From Enterocloster lavalensis (GTDB lineage: Bacteria > Bacillota > Clostridia > Lachnospirales > Lachnospiraceae): 64,000 nucleotides of DNA. The notes below the pieces were generated by a model. That model had not been told where the DNA came from and made no database searches. It worked only from the letters and a program-made list of their open reading frames with translations. The stretch spans positions 1 to 64,000 of the forward strand of contig NZ_CABJCG010000007.1 of NCBI RefSeq assembly GCF_902364025.1, given 5' to 3'. The position numbers and the translations under genes were made by a program. Of this stretch, positions 13,972 to 24,300 are shown piece by piece (the first letter of the stretch is position 1; every line of letters begins with the position of its first letter).

Positions 13972-15120
13972 ATGATATTAATTAAGGAAGCGGATATTTA
14001 TGCACCCGAGCACCTGGGAATCCGGGACGTGTTGATCTGCGGAGAGCGCGTCGAGGCGGTGGGAGAGAACCTGCCCGCCCTCTGCGGCTGCCGGGTAATT
14101 GAGGCGCGCGGGAAAATGCTCACGCCCGGCCTCATTGACCAGCACGTGCACCTGGTTGGGGGCGGAGGAGAGGGGAGTTTCCATACCCGGACGCCGGAAA
14201 TCTGTCTTTCAGCCCTGATCCGGTCGGGAATCACCACGGTGCTGGGGCTGCTGGGCACCGACGACATGACCCGCAGTGTGGAAAACCTGGTAGCCAAGGC
14301 CAAAGCGCTGACCGAGGAGGGAATCACGGCCTACGCGCTCTGCGGAGCTTACGGCGTGCCCTCCCTCACCATCACGGGAAGCATCAAAAAGGACATCGCG
14401 TTCATCAACGAGATCATCGGCTTAAAGCTGGCGATCTCCGACCACCGGGCGCCCAACATTTCCGTGGACGAGCTGATCCGCCTGGCCAGTGACGTGCGGG
14501 TGGCGGGAATGATCGGTGGCAAGGCGGGCATCATTGTGATCCACATGGGGGACGGAGCGGGCAGGCTGGACCCGGTGTTCGAAGCCCTGGCGCGCACGAA
14601 CATCCCGGCCAAGACCTTTCACCCCACCCACATGGCCCGCACCGAAGAACTGCCGCAGGAGGGCTTTAGGCTGGCGAAGCTGGGCGGGTATATGGACATC
14701 ACCTGCGACCTAAGCGACCCCGGCCGCATGCCCGCTTTGCTCAAGGAAGCCAGGGGCCAGGGCGTCCCAATGGAGCGGCTGACTTTCAGCTCCGACGGAC
14801 AGGGCAGCTGGTCCAACTACGACGCTTACGGCAATCTGGCCGAGATCGGCGTCACGGACGTGGGGACGATGTACGCCCAGCTGGTCAATCTGGTCCGGGA
14901 CGGGAACATGGATCTGTCCGAGGCGCTGACGTACTTCACCTCCAACGCCGCCCGCGCCCTGGAGTTGTACCCGGCCAAGGGCCATGTGGCCCCGGGGGCG
15001 GACGCCGATCTGCTGCTGTTGGGCCCGGATCTGGAGCTGGACACCGTGATTGCCCGCGGTAAAATGATGCTGGAAAATGGACGGCTGCTGGTCAAAGGCA
15101 CCTACGAGACAAATATTTAA
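13972..15120 (+). CDS. iadA: Isoaspartyl dipeptidase (beta-aspartyl peptidase)
   Basis: 382 residues, the normal length for the family; ATG with AAAGGAG upstream. M38 amidohydrolase: metal-binding HVH at 58-60 (LIDQHVHLVGG), GITTVLGLLGTD, the bridging lysine in IGLKLAISDHRAP (about residue 152), H in VIHMGDG and in KTFHPTHM, and the catalytic Asp in FSSDGQGS. The IGLKLAISDHR segment is specific for IadA. The enzyme hydrolyses beta-aspartyl dipeptides produced by asparagine/aspartate isomerisation or by cyanophycin breakdown. It starts an operon with the next amidohydrolase (46-nt gap) and sits beside Na+-coupled carriers, consistent with amino-acid or dipeptide salvage. Confidence 0.92.
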   Translation: MILIKEADIYAPEHLGIRDVLICGERVEAVGENLPALCGCRVIEARGKMLTPGLIDQHVHLVGGGGEGSFHTRTPEICLSALIRSGITTVLGLLGTDDMTRSVENLVAKAKALTEEGITAYALCGAYGVPSLTITGSIKKDIAFINEIIGLKLAISDHRAPNISVDELIRLASDVRVAGMIGGKAGIIVIHMGDGAGRLDPVFEALARTNIPAKTFHPTHMARTEELPQEGFRLAKLGGYMDITCDLSDPGRMPALLKEARGQGVPMERLTFSSDGQGSWSNYDAYGNLAEIGVTDVGTMYAQLVNLVRDGNMDLSEALTYFTSNAARALELYPAKGHVAPGADADLLLLGPDLELDTVIARGKMMLENGRLLVKGTYETNI

Positions 15121-15166
15121 AGTTCCGGGGAAATGAACCCGGCACAATCAGGAGGAGGAACCAAAC

Positions 15167-16315
15167 ATGCTTTGTATCAAAAACGGACTGGTCCACGATG
15201 CGGTGACAGAGGAGCCAAAAATCGCGGACATATGGATTGAGAACGGAAAAATCACGGCCATTGGGTCTTTCCCGGGGCCCGCCGGGGACGCTCAGGTGAT
15301 CGACGCCTCCGGACTTTCGGTCTACCCTGGTTTTGTGGAAGCCCACTGCCATCTGGGCGTGGACGGCTACGGAATCGGGTTCGAGGGCGACGACGTCAAC
15401 GAGCGGGGGGATGTTGTAGCGGCCCATCTGCGCGGCCTGGACGCCATCAATCCCATGGACCCCACCTTCCGGCAGGCAGTTGAGGCCGGCGTCACCTGCG
15501 TGGCCACCGGCCCCGGAAGCGCCAACGTGCTGGGCGGCACCTTTCTTGCGCTGAAAACGGTGGGGACGCGGGTGGATCACATGGTGGTGAAGGACCCCAT
15601 TGCCATGAAATGCGCCTTTGGCGAGAACCCCAAGCGCTGCTACCGGGAGGAAGGCAACTGCACCCGTATGACCACCGCTGCCAAGCTGCGGGAGCTGCTG
15701 TTCAAAGCCTCGGAGTACATGGAGAAAAAGGAGGCCGCCGCCGGGGATGTGTTCCGCAAACCGGCCTTTGACATGAAAATGGAGGCGCTGATCCCGGTTT
15801 TAAAGGGCGAAATCCCCCTAAAGGCCCACGCCCATCAGGCCAACGACATTTTCACCGCCATCCGCATCGCCAGGGAATTCGGCGTGAAGCTGACGCTGGA
15901 ACACTGCACCGAGGGGCATCTGATCGCAGGCGAGCTGGCCAGGGAGGGTTTCCCGGTGGCCGTGGGCCCGTCCTTCGGCCACGCCACCAAGTTCGAGCTG
16001 CGCAACAAGACCTTCGAGACGCCCGGAATTCTGGCAGACGCGGGCTGCTCCGTGTCCATTATCACAGACTCCCCGGTGATCCCCCAGCAGTACCTGCCGC
16101 TGTGCGCGGGTCTGGCCGTGAAATCGGGCATGAGGCCCTTTGACGCCCTGAAGGCGATCACCATCAACCCGGCCCGCCACATCGGCATCGACCGCCGGGT
16201 GGGCAGCCTGGAACCCGGCAAGGACGGGGATCTGGTGATCACAGACGGCAGCCCCTTCGATCTGGACACCCAGGTAAAGTATGTGGTAGTTGACGGGACC
16301 GTTGTAGTATCCTAG
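15167..16315 (+). CDS. Metal-dependent amidohydrolase (imidazolonepropionase-like)
   Basis: 382 residues, ATG after AGGAGGAGG. Metal motif HCHLG (H60, H62), KAHAHQAND, TLEHCTEGH and the catalytic Asp in ITDSPVIP follow the standard M38/amidohydrolase order, with a short beta domain made of both termini (IKNGLVHDA... and KDGDLVITDGSPFD). This resembles the family of small amidohydrolases annotated as imidazolonepropionase-like, whose members include peptidases of proline and other dipeptides. Substrate unknown; the tight operon with iadA suggests peptide or amide breakdown. It is not a second copy of IadA: the signature SDHR segment is absent. Confidence 0.8.
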   Translation: MLCIKNGLVHDAVTEEPKIADIWIENGKITAIGSFPGPAGDAQVIDASGLSVYPGFVEAHCHLGVDGYGIGFEGDDVNERGDVVAAHLRGLDAINPMDPTFRQAVEAGVTCVATGPGSANVLGGTFLALKTVGTRVDHMVVKDPIAMKCAFGENPKRCYREEGNCTRMTTAAKLRELLFKASEYMEKKEAAAGDVFRKPAFDMKMEALIPVLKGEIPLKAHAHQANDIFTAIRIAREFGVKLTLEHCTEGHLIAGELAREGFPVAVGPSFGHATKFELRNKTFETPGILADAGCSVSIITDSPVIPQQYLPLCAGLAVKSGMRPFDALKAITINPARHIGIDRRVGSLEPGKDGDLVITDGSPFDLDTQVKYVVVDGTVVVS

Positions 16316-16438
16316 TATTGCGTATACCGCCCGCCCCGGACAGCGGTTCCCGCGGTCCGGCGGCCGACGGCCCGCGGGAAGGGGAAATCTCTTTTCCTGA
16401 TCCCGCCCTCCCTCCATTCCTCACCATAAAAATTCCAG

Positions 16439-16467
16439 TTGAAAGCTGCGCTCATATCAGATATAAT
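16439..16467 (+). promoter_or_regulatory. Promoter of the nhaC-type gene
   Basis: TTGAAA (16439-16444), 17-nt spacer, TATAAT (16462-16467), 55 nt before the start codon. A strong GC stem (TTCCCGCGG / CCGCGGGAA, about 16347-16381) lies just upstream but has no T-run. Confidence 0.75.
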
Positions 16468-16521
16468 AAACAATGCGGCTTCTGATGGCCGTAAGAAAAA
16501 ATTTTACGGGAGATAGCGATA

Positions 16522-17802
16522 ATGGGGGAAAATAATTCGGGAAGGGCAGTGGCCCTTCTGCCAATTCTGGTGTTTCTGTTGATCTTTCTGGGAGCGGGAT
16601 TCATCACGGGAGACTTCTACAGTATGCCTGCCATCGTGGCGTTTTTGCTGGCCCTTCTGGTGGCGTTCATTCAAAATCCAAAGGTAAAATTTGCGGACAA
16701 GATCCGCCTGGCGGCCAAGGGCGTGGGGGATGAGAATATCATCACCATGTGTCTGATCTTTTTGGTGGCCGGGGCGTTTACCGGCGCGGTCAAGGCGGCC
16801 GGAGGCGTGGAGAGCACGGTTAACCTGGGGCTGTCCATTCTGCCCTCCAAGGTGGCGGTGGCCGGGCTGTTTCTGATCGGCTGCTTTATTTCCATATCCA
16901 TGGGAACCAGCGTGGGCACCATCACGGCGCTCTCGTCCATTGCGGTGGGAATCAGCGAGAAGACTGGTTTTTCCCTGGCGGTCTGCGCCGGGGCGGTGGT
17001 CGGAGGCGCCATGTTCGGCGACAACCTGTCCATGATCTCCGACACCACCATTGCGGCGGTCAAAACCCAGGGCTGCGATATGAAGGATAAGTTCCGGGAG
17101 AATTTTCTCATCGTCCTCCCGGCGGCGGTGGCCACCATCCTTCTGTTTCTGTTCCTTGGCAGGGAAGCGGATTTCCAGGTAACCGGGAATCTGGACTACA
17201 ATATATTCCGGGTGCTGCCATACCTGGTGGTGCTGATCGGCGCCTTAGCGGGCGTCAACGTCTTTGTGATCCTAATCGCGGGCACGGTCCTGTCCCTGGT
17301 CGTCGGCGTGGCCACCGGAGCCTTTGCCCTGGGGGAAATGTTCACCCATGTGGGCGCGGGCATTATGGGAATGTACGACATCACGGTGATCTCTATCATC
17401 GTGGCCTGTATCGTTGCCCTGGTGAAGGAGTACGGGGGAATTGATTTCATTCTCACCTTCATCCGAAAACGCATAAACGGCGAGCGCGGCGGCGAGCTGG
17501 GAATCGCGGCGCTGGCGCTGCTGGTGGATATGTGTACGGCCAACAACACGGTGGCCATCGTCATGTCCGGCCCCATCGCCAAGGAGATCAGCGACGATTT
17601 CGGGGTGACGCCCAGGCGGTCGGCCTCCCTGCTGGACATGTTCAGCTCCATGGGCCAGGGCCTGATCCCTTACGGGGCCCAGCTCCTGGCGGCGGCTTCC
17701 CTGACCGGACTGACGCCCTTTGAGATCATACCGTACTGTTTCTATCCGCTGCTTATGGGACTCAGCGGCCTGGTATTTATATTTATTAAGAAGAGAAAAT
17801 AA
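16522..17802 (+). CDS. NhaC-family Na+/H+ antiporter
   Basis: 426 residues with about 11 hydrophobic spans. The NhaC signature is clear: SISMGTSVGTITALSSIAVG, GAMFGDNLSMISDTTIAAVK in the middle, and LVDMCTANNTVAIVMSGPIA and SSMGQGLIPYGAQLL in the second half. Members exchange Na+ for H+ or, in relatives, organic substrates such as malate/lactate or amino acids. It has its own promoter and is followed after 21 nt by an NSS symporter, so it may recycle the sodium that enters with that symporter's substrate. The substrate cannot be fixed from sequence. Confidence 0.85.
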   Translation: MGENNSGRAVALLPILVFLLIFLGAGFITGDFYSMPAIVAFLLALLVAFIQNPKVKFADKIRLAAKGVGDENIITMCLIFLVAGAFTGAVKAAGGVESTVNLGLSILPSKVAVAGLFLIGCFISISMGTSVGTITALSSIAVGISEKTGFSLAVCAGAVVGGAMFGDNLSMISDTTIAAVKTQGCDMKDKFRENFLIVLPAAVATILLFLFLGREADFQVTGNLDYNIFRVLPYLVVLIGALAGVNVFVILIAGTVLSLVVGVATGAFALGEMFTHVGAGIMGMYDITVISIIVACIVALVKEYGGIDFILTFIRKRINGERGGELGIAALALLVDMCTANNTVAIVMSGPIAKEISDDFGVTPRRSASLLDMFSSMGQGLIPYGAQLLAAASLTGLTPFEIIPYCFYPLLMGLSGLVFIFIKKRK

Positions 17803-17823
17803 ACGATTAGGATGGGCAATGGC

Positions 17824-19152
17824 ATGAAAACAAATAATCAATGGGCAAGCAAACTGGGCTTTATCATGGCTACGGCGGGAGCGGCCATCGGACTTGGAAA
17901 TCTCTGGAAGTTCCCCTATCTCATGGGCCGGAACGGCGGCGGCGCGTTTCTGGCGGTATATCTGCTGTTTATCTGCATCCTGGGCGTACCGGTGATGATG
18001 GTGGAAATGTCTCTGGGGCGCAAGACCCGGCATGACCCCGTTCAGGCTTACGGGGATATCCACCCGCACGCCAGGATCGTGGGCGTGTTCGGCGTGGCGG
18101 CCGCGTTCCTGATTTTGTCGTATTACAGCGTGATCGGCGGCTGGATTTTAAAGTACATTGTCAATTACGCCACCACGCTGGCGGCTCCGGCAGATTTCTC
18201 GGAATTCATCAGCCGGCCGGTGGAGCCGGTATTCTGGCATTTCCTGTTCCTGGGCGTGACCACCCTGATCTGCTACTGCGGGATCAGCGGCATTGAGCGG
18301 GCCAGCAAAGCCATGATGCCGCTGCTGTTTGTGCTGCTCATCGTGGTGATCGTGCGCAGCGTGACCCTCCCCGGCGCTGTGGAGGGACTGAAATTCGTCT
18401 TTATCCCCCACGCCAGCGCGTTCACGCTGAGCGCGGTCAACGCCGCTCTGGGCCAGGTGTTCTATTCCCTGAGCCTGTGCATGGGAATCACCATCACCTA
18501 CGGAAGTTATCTCAGCGAGAAGGAAAACATTCCCAAAAGCTGTCTCAGCGTGGCGGGGCTGGACACATTGATCGCCCTGATGGCCGGAATCGCCATCTTC
18601 CCGGCCGTGTTCTCCTTCGGTCTGGAGCCGGGACAGGGGCCGGGCCTGATCTTCGGAACCCTGCCCAAGGTATTTTCCGCGATCAAAGGCGGACCGTTCT
18701 TCGCCCTGGTGTTCTTTGCCCTGGTATTATTTGCCGCGGTGACCAGCGCCATCGCGCTTTTGGAGGTCACCATCTCCTTTGCAGTGGACACCCTGCGCTG
18801 GTCCCGGAAAAAGGCCACCGTGATCCTGGGCCTTCTGTGCTTTTTAGTGGGTGTGCCAAGCGCCCTGTCCTTCGGCACCCTGGGACAGGTGACGATCTTA
18901 AATTACAGCGTGTTCGACTTTGTGGGAATGATCACGGACAATATTCTGCTGCCCTTTGGCGGCATCACCATGTGCTATTACATCGGCTGGAAATGGAATC
19001 CGGAGTACCTGGTGGACGAGGTGGAGCGGGACGGCATTCCCTTCAAGCTGAAAAAAGTCTGGATTTTCTTCATCCGTTTCCTCACCCCCATTCTGGTGGG
19101 CGTAGTGACGGTAACCGGTTTCTACAGCATTTATTCCATCGTGCGCGGCTGA
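17824..19152 (+). CDS. NSS-family sodium-dependent (amino acid) transporter
   Basis: 442 residues, 11-12 membrane spans. The start at 17824 has GGATGGG upstream; the ATG at 17812 does not. Conserved NSS features: NQWASKLGFIMATAGAAIGL, GNLWKFPYLMGRNGGGAFL (unwound TM1 with sodium site), SYYSVIGGWILKYI, and TM6 AALGQVFYSLSLCMGITITY, followed by TSAIALLEVTISF. Bacterial members (LeuT, TnaT) import amino acids with sodium. It forms an operon with the upstream antiporter. The next gene begins 95 nt later in unrelated sequence. Confidence 0.9.
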   Translation: MKTNNQWASKLGFIMATAGAAIGLGNLWKFPYLMGRNGGGAFLAVYLLFICILGVPVMMVEMSLGRKTRHDPVQAYGDIHPHARIVGVFGVAAAFLILSYYSVIGGWILKYIVNYATTLAAPADFSEFISRPVEPVFWHFLFLGVTTLICYCGISGIERASKAMMPLLFVLLIVVIVRSVTLPGAVEGLKFVFIPHASAFTLSAVNAALGQVFYSLSLCMGITITYGSYLSEKENIPKSCLSVAGLDTLIALMAGIAIFPAVFSFGLEPGQGPGLIFGTLPKVFSAIKGGPFFALVFFALVLFAAVTSAIALLEVTISFAVDTLRWSRKKATVILGLLCFLVGVPSALSFGTLGQVTILNYSVFDFVGMITDNILLPFGGITMCYYIGWKWNPEYLVDEVERDGIPFKLKKVWIFFIRFLTPILVGVVTVTGFYSIYSIVRG

Positions 19153-19247
19153 GTCATGCCGCGTCGTCCCGGCGCATATAATGGGCAGAGAGCTGTGCGG
19201 ACCGGGAAATCCCCCGGGCGCGGCAGCGCGGAACCGGGAGGTGCGTT

Positions 19248-20951
19248 ATGGAGAATCAAAAGAGGGAGAATCTGCTGAACCTGGCATTGGACGCCACGCC
19301 TGAGGAGCGTGAAAAATCGGGCAGCCTGGAGGTGGGTTACAACCCAAATGAACGGACCTGGGAGCTGATTGTGCGCTACTCAGGCGATCTGTCTGGCCTG
19401 GAGGCGTTGGGCGTGCAGACAGATATTCTGCTAAACGGTTACGCGATATTAATTGTGCCGGAAAGTCAGATCCAGGCGGTCAGTGAGATGCCGCAAATTG
19501 AATATATCGAGAAACCAAAGAGGCTGTTCTTTGCCGTTAACGCGGCGAGATCGGCCTCTTGTTTGATTCAGGTACAGGCGGGACCAAACGGTCTCACGGG
19601 CGCGGGCACGGCGGTGGCGGTGATCGATTCGGGCATCGACTATTTCCATCCGGATTTTCGAAATGAGGACGGCACAACGCGGATCATCCGGCTGTGGGAT
19701 CAGGTCCAGAACCGCGTCTACACGGAAGCGGAAATCAACGAAGCGCTGGCTGCGGGCAGCAGGTCCGAGGCGCTTCGTTTCGTAAACTCCGTGGATACCA
19801 GCGGCCACGGCACCGCGGTGGCGGGCATCGCGGCCGGAAATGGACGGGAGAGCGGCGGGCGCTACCGCGGCGTGGCCTATGAGAGCGCCATCATGGCCGT
19901 GCGGCTGGGCACGTCCCTGGCCGACGGCTTTCCAAGAACTACTCAGCTTATGCGCGGATTGGACGCGGTGGTGCGCACGGCCATGGAGCTGAGGCTCCCC
20001 ACCGCCGTCAATTTAAGCTTTGGAAATACCTACGGCTCCCACGACGGCACCAGCCTGCTGGAAACCTACATCGACAGCATTTCCAATTTCGGCCGGACCG
20101 TTCTGGCAGCCGGGACGGGCAATGAGGGGGCCGGGGGAGGCCACACCTCAGGGCGGCTGGTCATGGGGAGGACAGAGAATGTGGAGCTGTCCGTAGCGCC
20201 CTTCGAGACGGGCTTCAGCGTGCAGCTGTGGAAATCCTACGCGGACGAATTTGAGATCGCACTCATTGCGCCTTCCGGCGAGAGCAGCGGTCCCATCAGC
20301 CGCCGCATGGGCGCCCAGACCTTTCGCTATCGGGATACCAAGGTCCTTCTTTACTACGGGGAACCCAGTCCCTACAGCCGCGCCCAGGAGATTTACATGG
20401 ATTTTCTGCCAAGGGAGAATTACGTTGACAGCGGGATCTGGACCATCCGCCTGACTCCGGTGCGCCTGGTGACCGGGCGCTACGACCTGTGGCTGCCGGC
20501 TCAGGCCGCGCTGAACCCGGCCACCCGCTTTTTACTGCCCACGGCCGACACCACCCTGACAATTCCATCCACTGCCGCCGGGGTCATTTCCGTGGGGGCG
20601 TACAACGATTCCTACTTATCCTATGCAGATTTCTCTGGAAGAGGGTACACCCGCACGGACAATCAGATCAAGCCGGACCTGGTTGCGCCCGGTGTGGATA
20701 TCGTCACGGTTCAAAAGGGAGGCGGGTACGCCGCGGTGACGGGCACCTCCTTCGCAACCCCCTTTGTCAGCGGCAGCGCCGCGCTGCTCATGGAGTGGGG
20801 CATTGTGCGGGGAAATGATCCGTTTCTGTATGGTGAGAAGGTGAAAGCCTACCTGATCCGCGGCGCAAGGCAGCTTCCCGGCTTCGAGGAGTTTCCCAAC
20901 CCCACGGTGGGGTATGGGGCGCTGTGCGTGCGGGACAGCCTGCCGGGGTAA
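19248..20951 (+). CDS. Cytoplasmic subtilisin-like (S8) protease, CspB-like family
   Basis: 567 residues, ATG after CGGGAGG. An intact triad is visible: D127 (VAVIDSGIDYFHPDF), H187 (SGHGTAVAGIAAG) and S501 (TGTSFATPFVSGSAAL), with oxyanion N292 (AAGTGNEGAGG). A short prodomain (residues 1-90) precedes it, and a large insertion between 300 and 430 with jelly-roll-like sequence splits the catalytic core, as in clostridial CspB-type proteases that process germination lytic enzymes. No signal peptide or wall anchor, so it is intracellular or spore associated. All catalytic residues are present, unlike CspA/CspC pseudoproteases. The neighbouring giant surface protein has no visible link. Confidence 0.83.
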   Translation: MENQKRENLLNLALDATPEEREKSGSLEVGYNPNERTWELIVRYSGDLSGLEALGVQTDILLNGYAILIVPESQIQAVSEMPQIEYIEKPKRLFFAVNAARSASCLIQVQAGPNGLTGAGTAVAVIDSGIDYFHPDFRNEDGTTRIIRLWDQVQNRVYTEAEINEALAAGSRSEALRFVNSVDTSGHGTAVAGIAAGNGRESGGRYRGVAYESAIMAVRLGTSLADGFPRTTQLMRGLDAVVRTAMELRLPTAVNLSFGNTYGSHDGTSLLETYIDSISNFGRTVLAAGTGNEGAGGGHTSGRLVMGRTENVELSVAPFETGFSVQLWKSYADEFEIALIAPSGESSGPISRRMGAQTFRYRDTKVLLYYGEPSPYSRAQEIYMDFLPRENYVDSGIWTIRLTPVRLVTGRYDLWLPAQAALNPATRFLLPTADTTLTIPSTAAGVISVGAYNDSYLSYADFSGRGYTRTDNQIKPDLVAPGVDIVTVQKGGGYAAVTGTSFATPFVSGSAALLMEWGIVRGNDPFLYGEKVKAYLIRGARQLPGFEEFPNPTVGYGALCVRDSLPG

Positions 20952-21330
20952 ATCTGCAGATGGAAAACGCGGGAACGATATAGGGCGCAGAGGTGCGGTT
21001 GAATAAATATAAAAAATTATGGAATATAAAAATGAATTTAGGCGTAAATATGCAACAATAATAAAAATGATGTGGTATTTTGTAATCTTTTTTAAGATTT
21101 TCTTAAAAAGGGGCTTTTAAAATATAAAAATGGTGCTATAATAGGGGTAAATATTACTACATAATAAATTTTATGTAGTATAAAATGAGTTCAATCAAAT
21201 AAATATTTATTATGCAAGAGCTCTTCAATCCATATATGGGGGTTGAAGGGCATTGTCCGTTTAAAAATTTTTTATATCTCGTGTTAAAAAAACGTTAATA
21301 GAAAAACGAATGAAACAGAGGATGAAGGGT
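20952..21330 (+). promoter_or_regulatory. AT-rich leader of the giant surface-protein operon
   Basis: This 379-bp gap is far AT-richer than the flanking coding DNA. It holds an AT hairpin (TTTTTTAAG / CTTAAAAAG, 21088-21110), an extended -10 TGCTATAAT (21134-21142), a perfect inverted repeat TACTACATAA / TTATGTAGTA (21155-21180) and a second hairpin CTTCAATCC / GGGTTGAAG (21223-21248), both in the 5' untranslated region. No reading frame or known riboswitch is visible. The two hairpins may control stability or translation of the 29-kb message. Confidence 0.55.
21155..21180. repeat. Perfect inverted repeat in the leader
   Basis: TACTACATAA, 6-nt spacer, TTATGTAGTA; starts 13 nt after the extended -10, so close to the transcription start. 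Operator or mRNA hairpin. Confidence 0.7.
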
Positions 21331-24300
21331 ATGACAGAGGAGAAGAAACAATTAGTGCTTAGAGCGGCAAAACGTATGACGGCGCTGTTGATCGCGCTCA
21401 TTATGGTGGTAGAACAGGTTCCATGGAACCCGGCGCTGCCTATTTGGGCAAAGGCGGCGGTGGAGCATGATCCGCCGGATATCAAGGGCGCTTTCAATAT
21501 GAAGACCGACGACAGCGGCATCCAGCTGGAGAAAGGCACGATCACTCTGTCAAAAAAGACCAGGGCGGAGGGCGAGATCCAGCTGGTTGCCAACTCGGCT
21601 GCTGCGGACAGCACCATCTATGACCTGGCCCTGCATATTGATACGCCTACGATTTTCCGGAATCGCGACGGCGAGGTGTTCGCCGCTATCGTGGGAGAAA
21701 CCGACCGGGACGGGAACGCTTTTGGCCCGGAACAGTATGCTCTTAGCAACGATCTGGAGATTATCGGTGGTGTGGAGGTTGCATTCCCGGGGTTAAGCGA
21801 CGACGACTGGCAGATTTGGAATACTGACAACGCCAGCCAGCTTATGGATGATATTCTGTTTATGGAGGAGATGGTTCCCGGTCAGACGGGAGGTTCCGTA
21901 CAGGGAGGCGGATCCGGCAGCAATTCCGGCCAGGGTTCTTCCGACAGCACGGATCAAAATCAGACGGACAACAGCGGTAAGGATCAGGAGACCGACGGAA
22001 GCGGTTCCGGAAACGATGAGAATGGTTCCGGTAGCGGAACAGAGAATGGCGGAAACAATTCTGAGAATGGTTCCGGCAGTGGAACAGAAAATGGTGGAAA
22101 CGGTTCCGAAAGCGGAAACGGCTCCGGGGAGAACAGGAATGGCTCCGGAAGCGGAAATGAGAACGGCGGAAACGGTTCTGAGAATGGAAGCGGCTCCGGA
22201 AGCGGAAACGAGAATGGCGGAAGCGGTTCCGAGAACGGAAGCGGCTCCGGAAGCGGAAACGAAAATGGCGGAAACGGTTCCGGGGAGAACGGGAATGGCT
22301 CCGGAAGCGGAAACGAGAACAACGGAAGCGGCACTGAAAACGGAGGCGGTTCCGGAAGTGGAAACGAGAACAGCGGAAGCGAAAACGGAAGCGGAACCGA
22401 AAACGGAAGCGGCTCCGAAAGTGGAAACGAGAACAGTGGAAGCGGTACCGAAAACGGAAGCGGTTCCGGAAACGAAAGCGAGAATAGTGACAGTGGCTCC
22501 GGGAGCAGCACAAGTAACTCCGACAGCCATTCGGATGCCGGAAGCACCACCGCTTCCATCTCCGTCCGGGACCGGGCGCGGTTGATGACCGCGCCGGTGG
22601 CCAGCGGCTCCACGGCAGATGGGGATCACACGGCGGAAGATAAACCGGATGCGAACGAGGAGGAGACAGAGGAACCGGACGGCGAGCCCGCCGGAGATAA
22701 GGGGGACGAAGGAACAAGCGGTAAGCCGGAAGGCGATACGCCGGAGAATGGCGGCGAAGCAGAGCCTGCGCCGGAGAATCCCTCTAAAGATCAGACCACA
22801 GAGGGCGGCAAGCAGGAAACAACGGATCAGGCGCAGCCGGTTAAGCCCGAAGCTGTGATGGATCAGGGAAGCGTTTACCAGATGTCCAGCTTTACCGCTT
22901 CGGACAGCAGCAGTTACAATTATGTATTCTGCCCGACTGCAGACCAGATGGAGGAAGGGTCGAATATTGAGAACCTTCAGTATTACCGCGGCAATGTGCG
23001 CCTGAACATGATTGCCAGCAAAACCGGCTATAAGCCGGAGCAGGCGCGGATTGTGAAAGTGTATTTCAAATTTTGGATTACGGATGACTCCAGCGTTGAG
23101 AGCCGGTTTATACCGGAAGGACTCCTGGCCAGTTGTTGGACCTGGGTCAACTACTATGGCTATCAGTATGCGGATCAGCCCAATAAAGTCCTGCCTGAGG
23201 ACGCGAAGGTAGTCGGCTTTATACCTGAGGAGCCCAGAAACGTCAACTCCATATTGAACCTGCTCTACACCAACATCGATTGGAAACTGAACTTTAAAAC
23301 AATCCGCGGTGCGGAGGATAATCCGGTACACGCGTGGCAGAAAAACAACTACGCTTCCTATCTGTTGTCCGTGGAGAATACCTCCGGATTGATTGAGGAG
23401 GAGGACGGAACGCTGTATCTTCCGCCGAATGAAGAAGACTGGGTGCCGGATGAGACCACCTTCGAGGATTTCGATATTACGATGGAGGTGCCGTCAAATT
23501 CCCAGAGCGCGGCTTACGCCAACCCATATCAGTACCGGAAATATTATATGGATCCGGATACGGGAGCTTTGGAGGAGAATCCGGCTTACGCGGATCAGAC
23601 CGGTACCGATGTAACCAGGCTCTTTGGCGGAACCTGGATTGCCAACGACCTATCCAATGTGGAGCACGACGCTTCCGCGTACGACGAAAGCGGCGGCGTG
23701 GTGATCGTGGATGTGACGGATGTGAAAAAAGAGTTTTGGGAGGTGGAGGATCCCAACAAACTGGTGGAAGAAGGCGGAACAGTTGTGGGATACAACTGGA
23801 ACGCAGGCTGTAATTTTGACTTTGTTTCAAGAGATTTCAAATTGTACCCGCCGCAGTTTTCAAAGGAGTACAATGAAAATGTAGATCCGGAGAAGGAGAA
23901 AGAGTGTCCAACTAAGCGCGTCTACCGCATTTTTGCGCCTTTTGGAAACAGCCTGAAGCTGGATTCGCAGCGGCGAGCCCAGGCGACGGTGAATACCAAC
24001 GGCGTGGTTTATTTTGGTGGGAATAAGGATAAAAATGAACCGGAACCACAGGGGGACGACAACGAGAATCTGGGCTACCGCTGGTATAAACGTGAAAAAG
24101 CCGGCACTGTTTTGCAGGTGTCAAGTTTTGACGCCAACGGCGAAAAGCTTGTACAGACCGAGGAGGCGTTTGTCGGAAAAGAGCTGATTTATACGCTGGA
24201 TGGCATCGGGGCCGGAGATGAAGAAAATACAAAAGGCGATTATAACGCGCCTATGTACCGTCCGCAGGTGACCGACCAGTTGCCAGAGGCTTTTGATCTG

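Noticed and set aside
16347..16381. Intrinsic terminator after the second amidohydrolase
   Set aside because: The GC stem TTCCCGCGG / CCGCGGGAA is strong but is followed by GGGGAAATC rather than a T-run.
21793..23331. A 512-codon open frame on the - strand opposite the Gly/Ser repeat of the giant protein
   Set aside because: Its composition (Ser/Ala/Val/Phe repeats) mirrors the sense-strand repeat; no start signal or domain.
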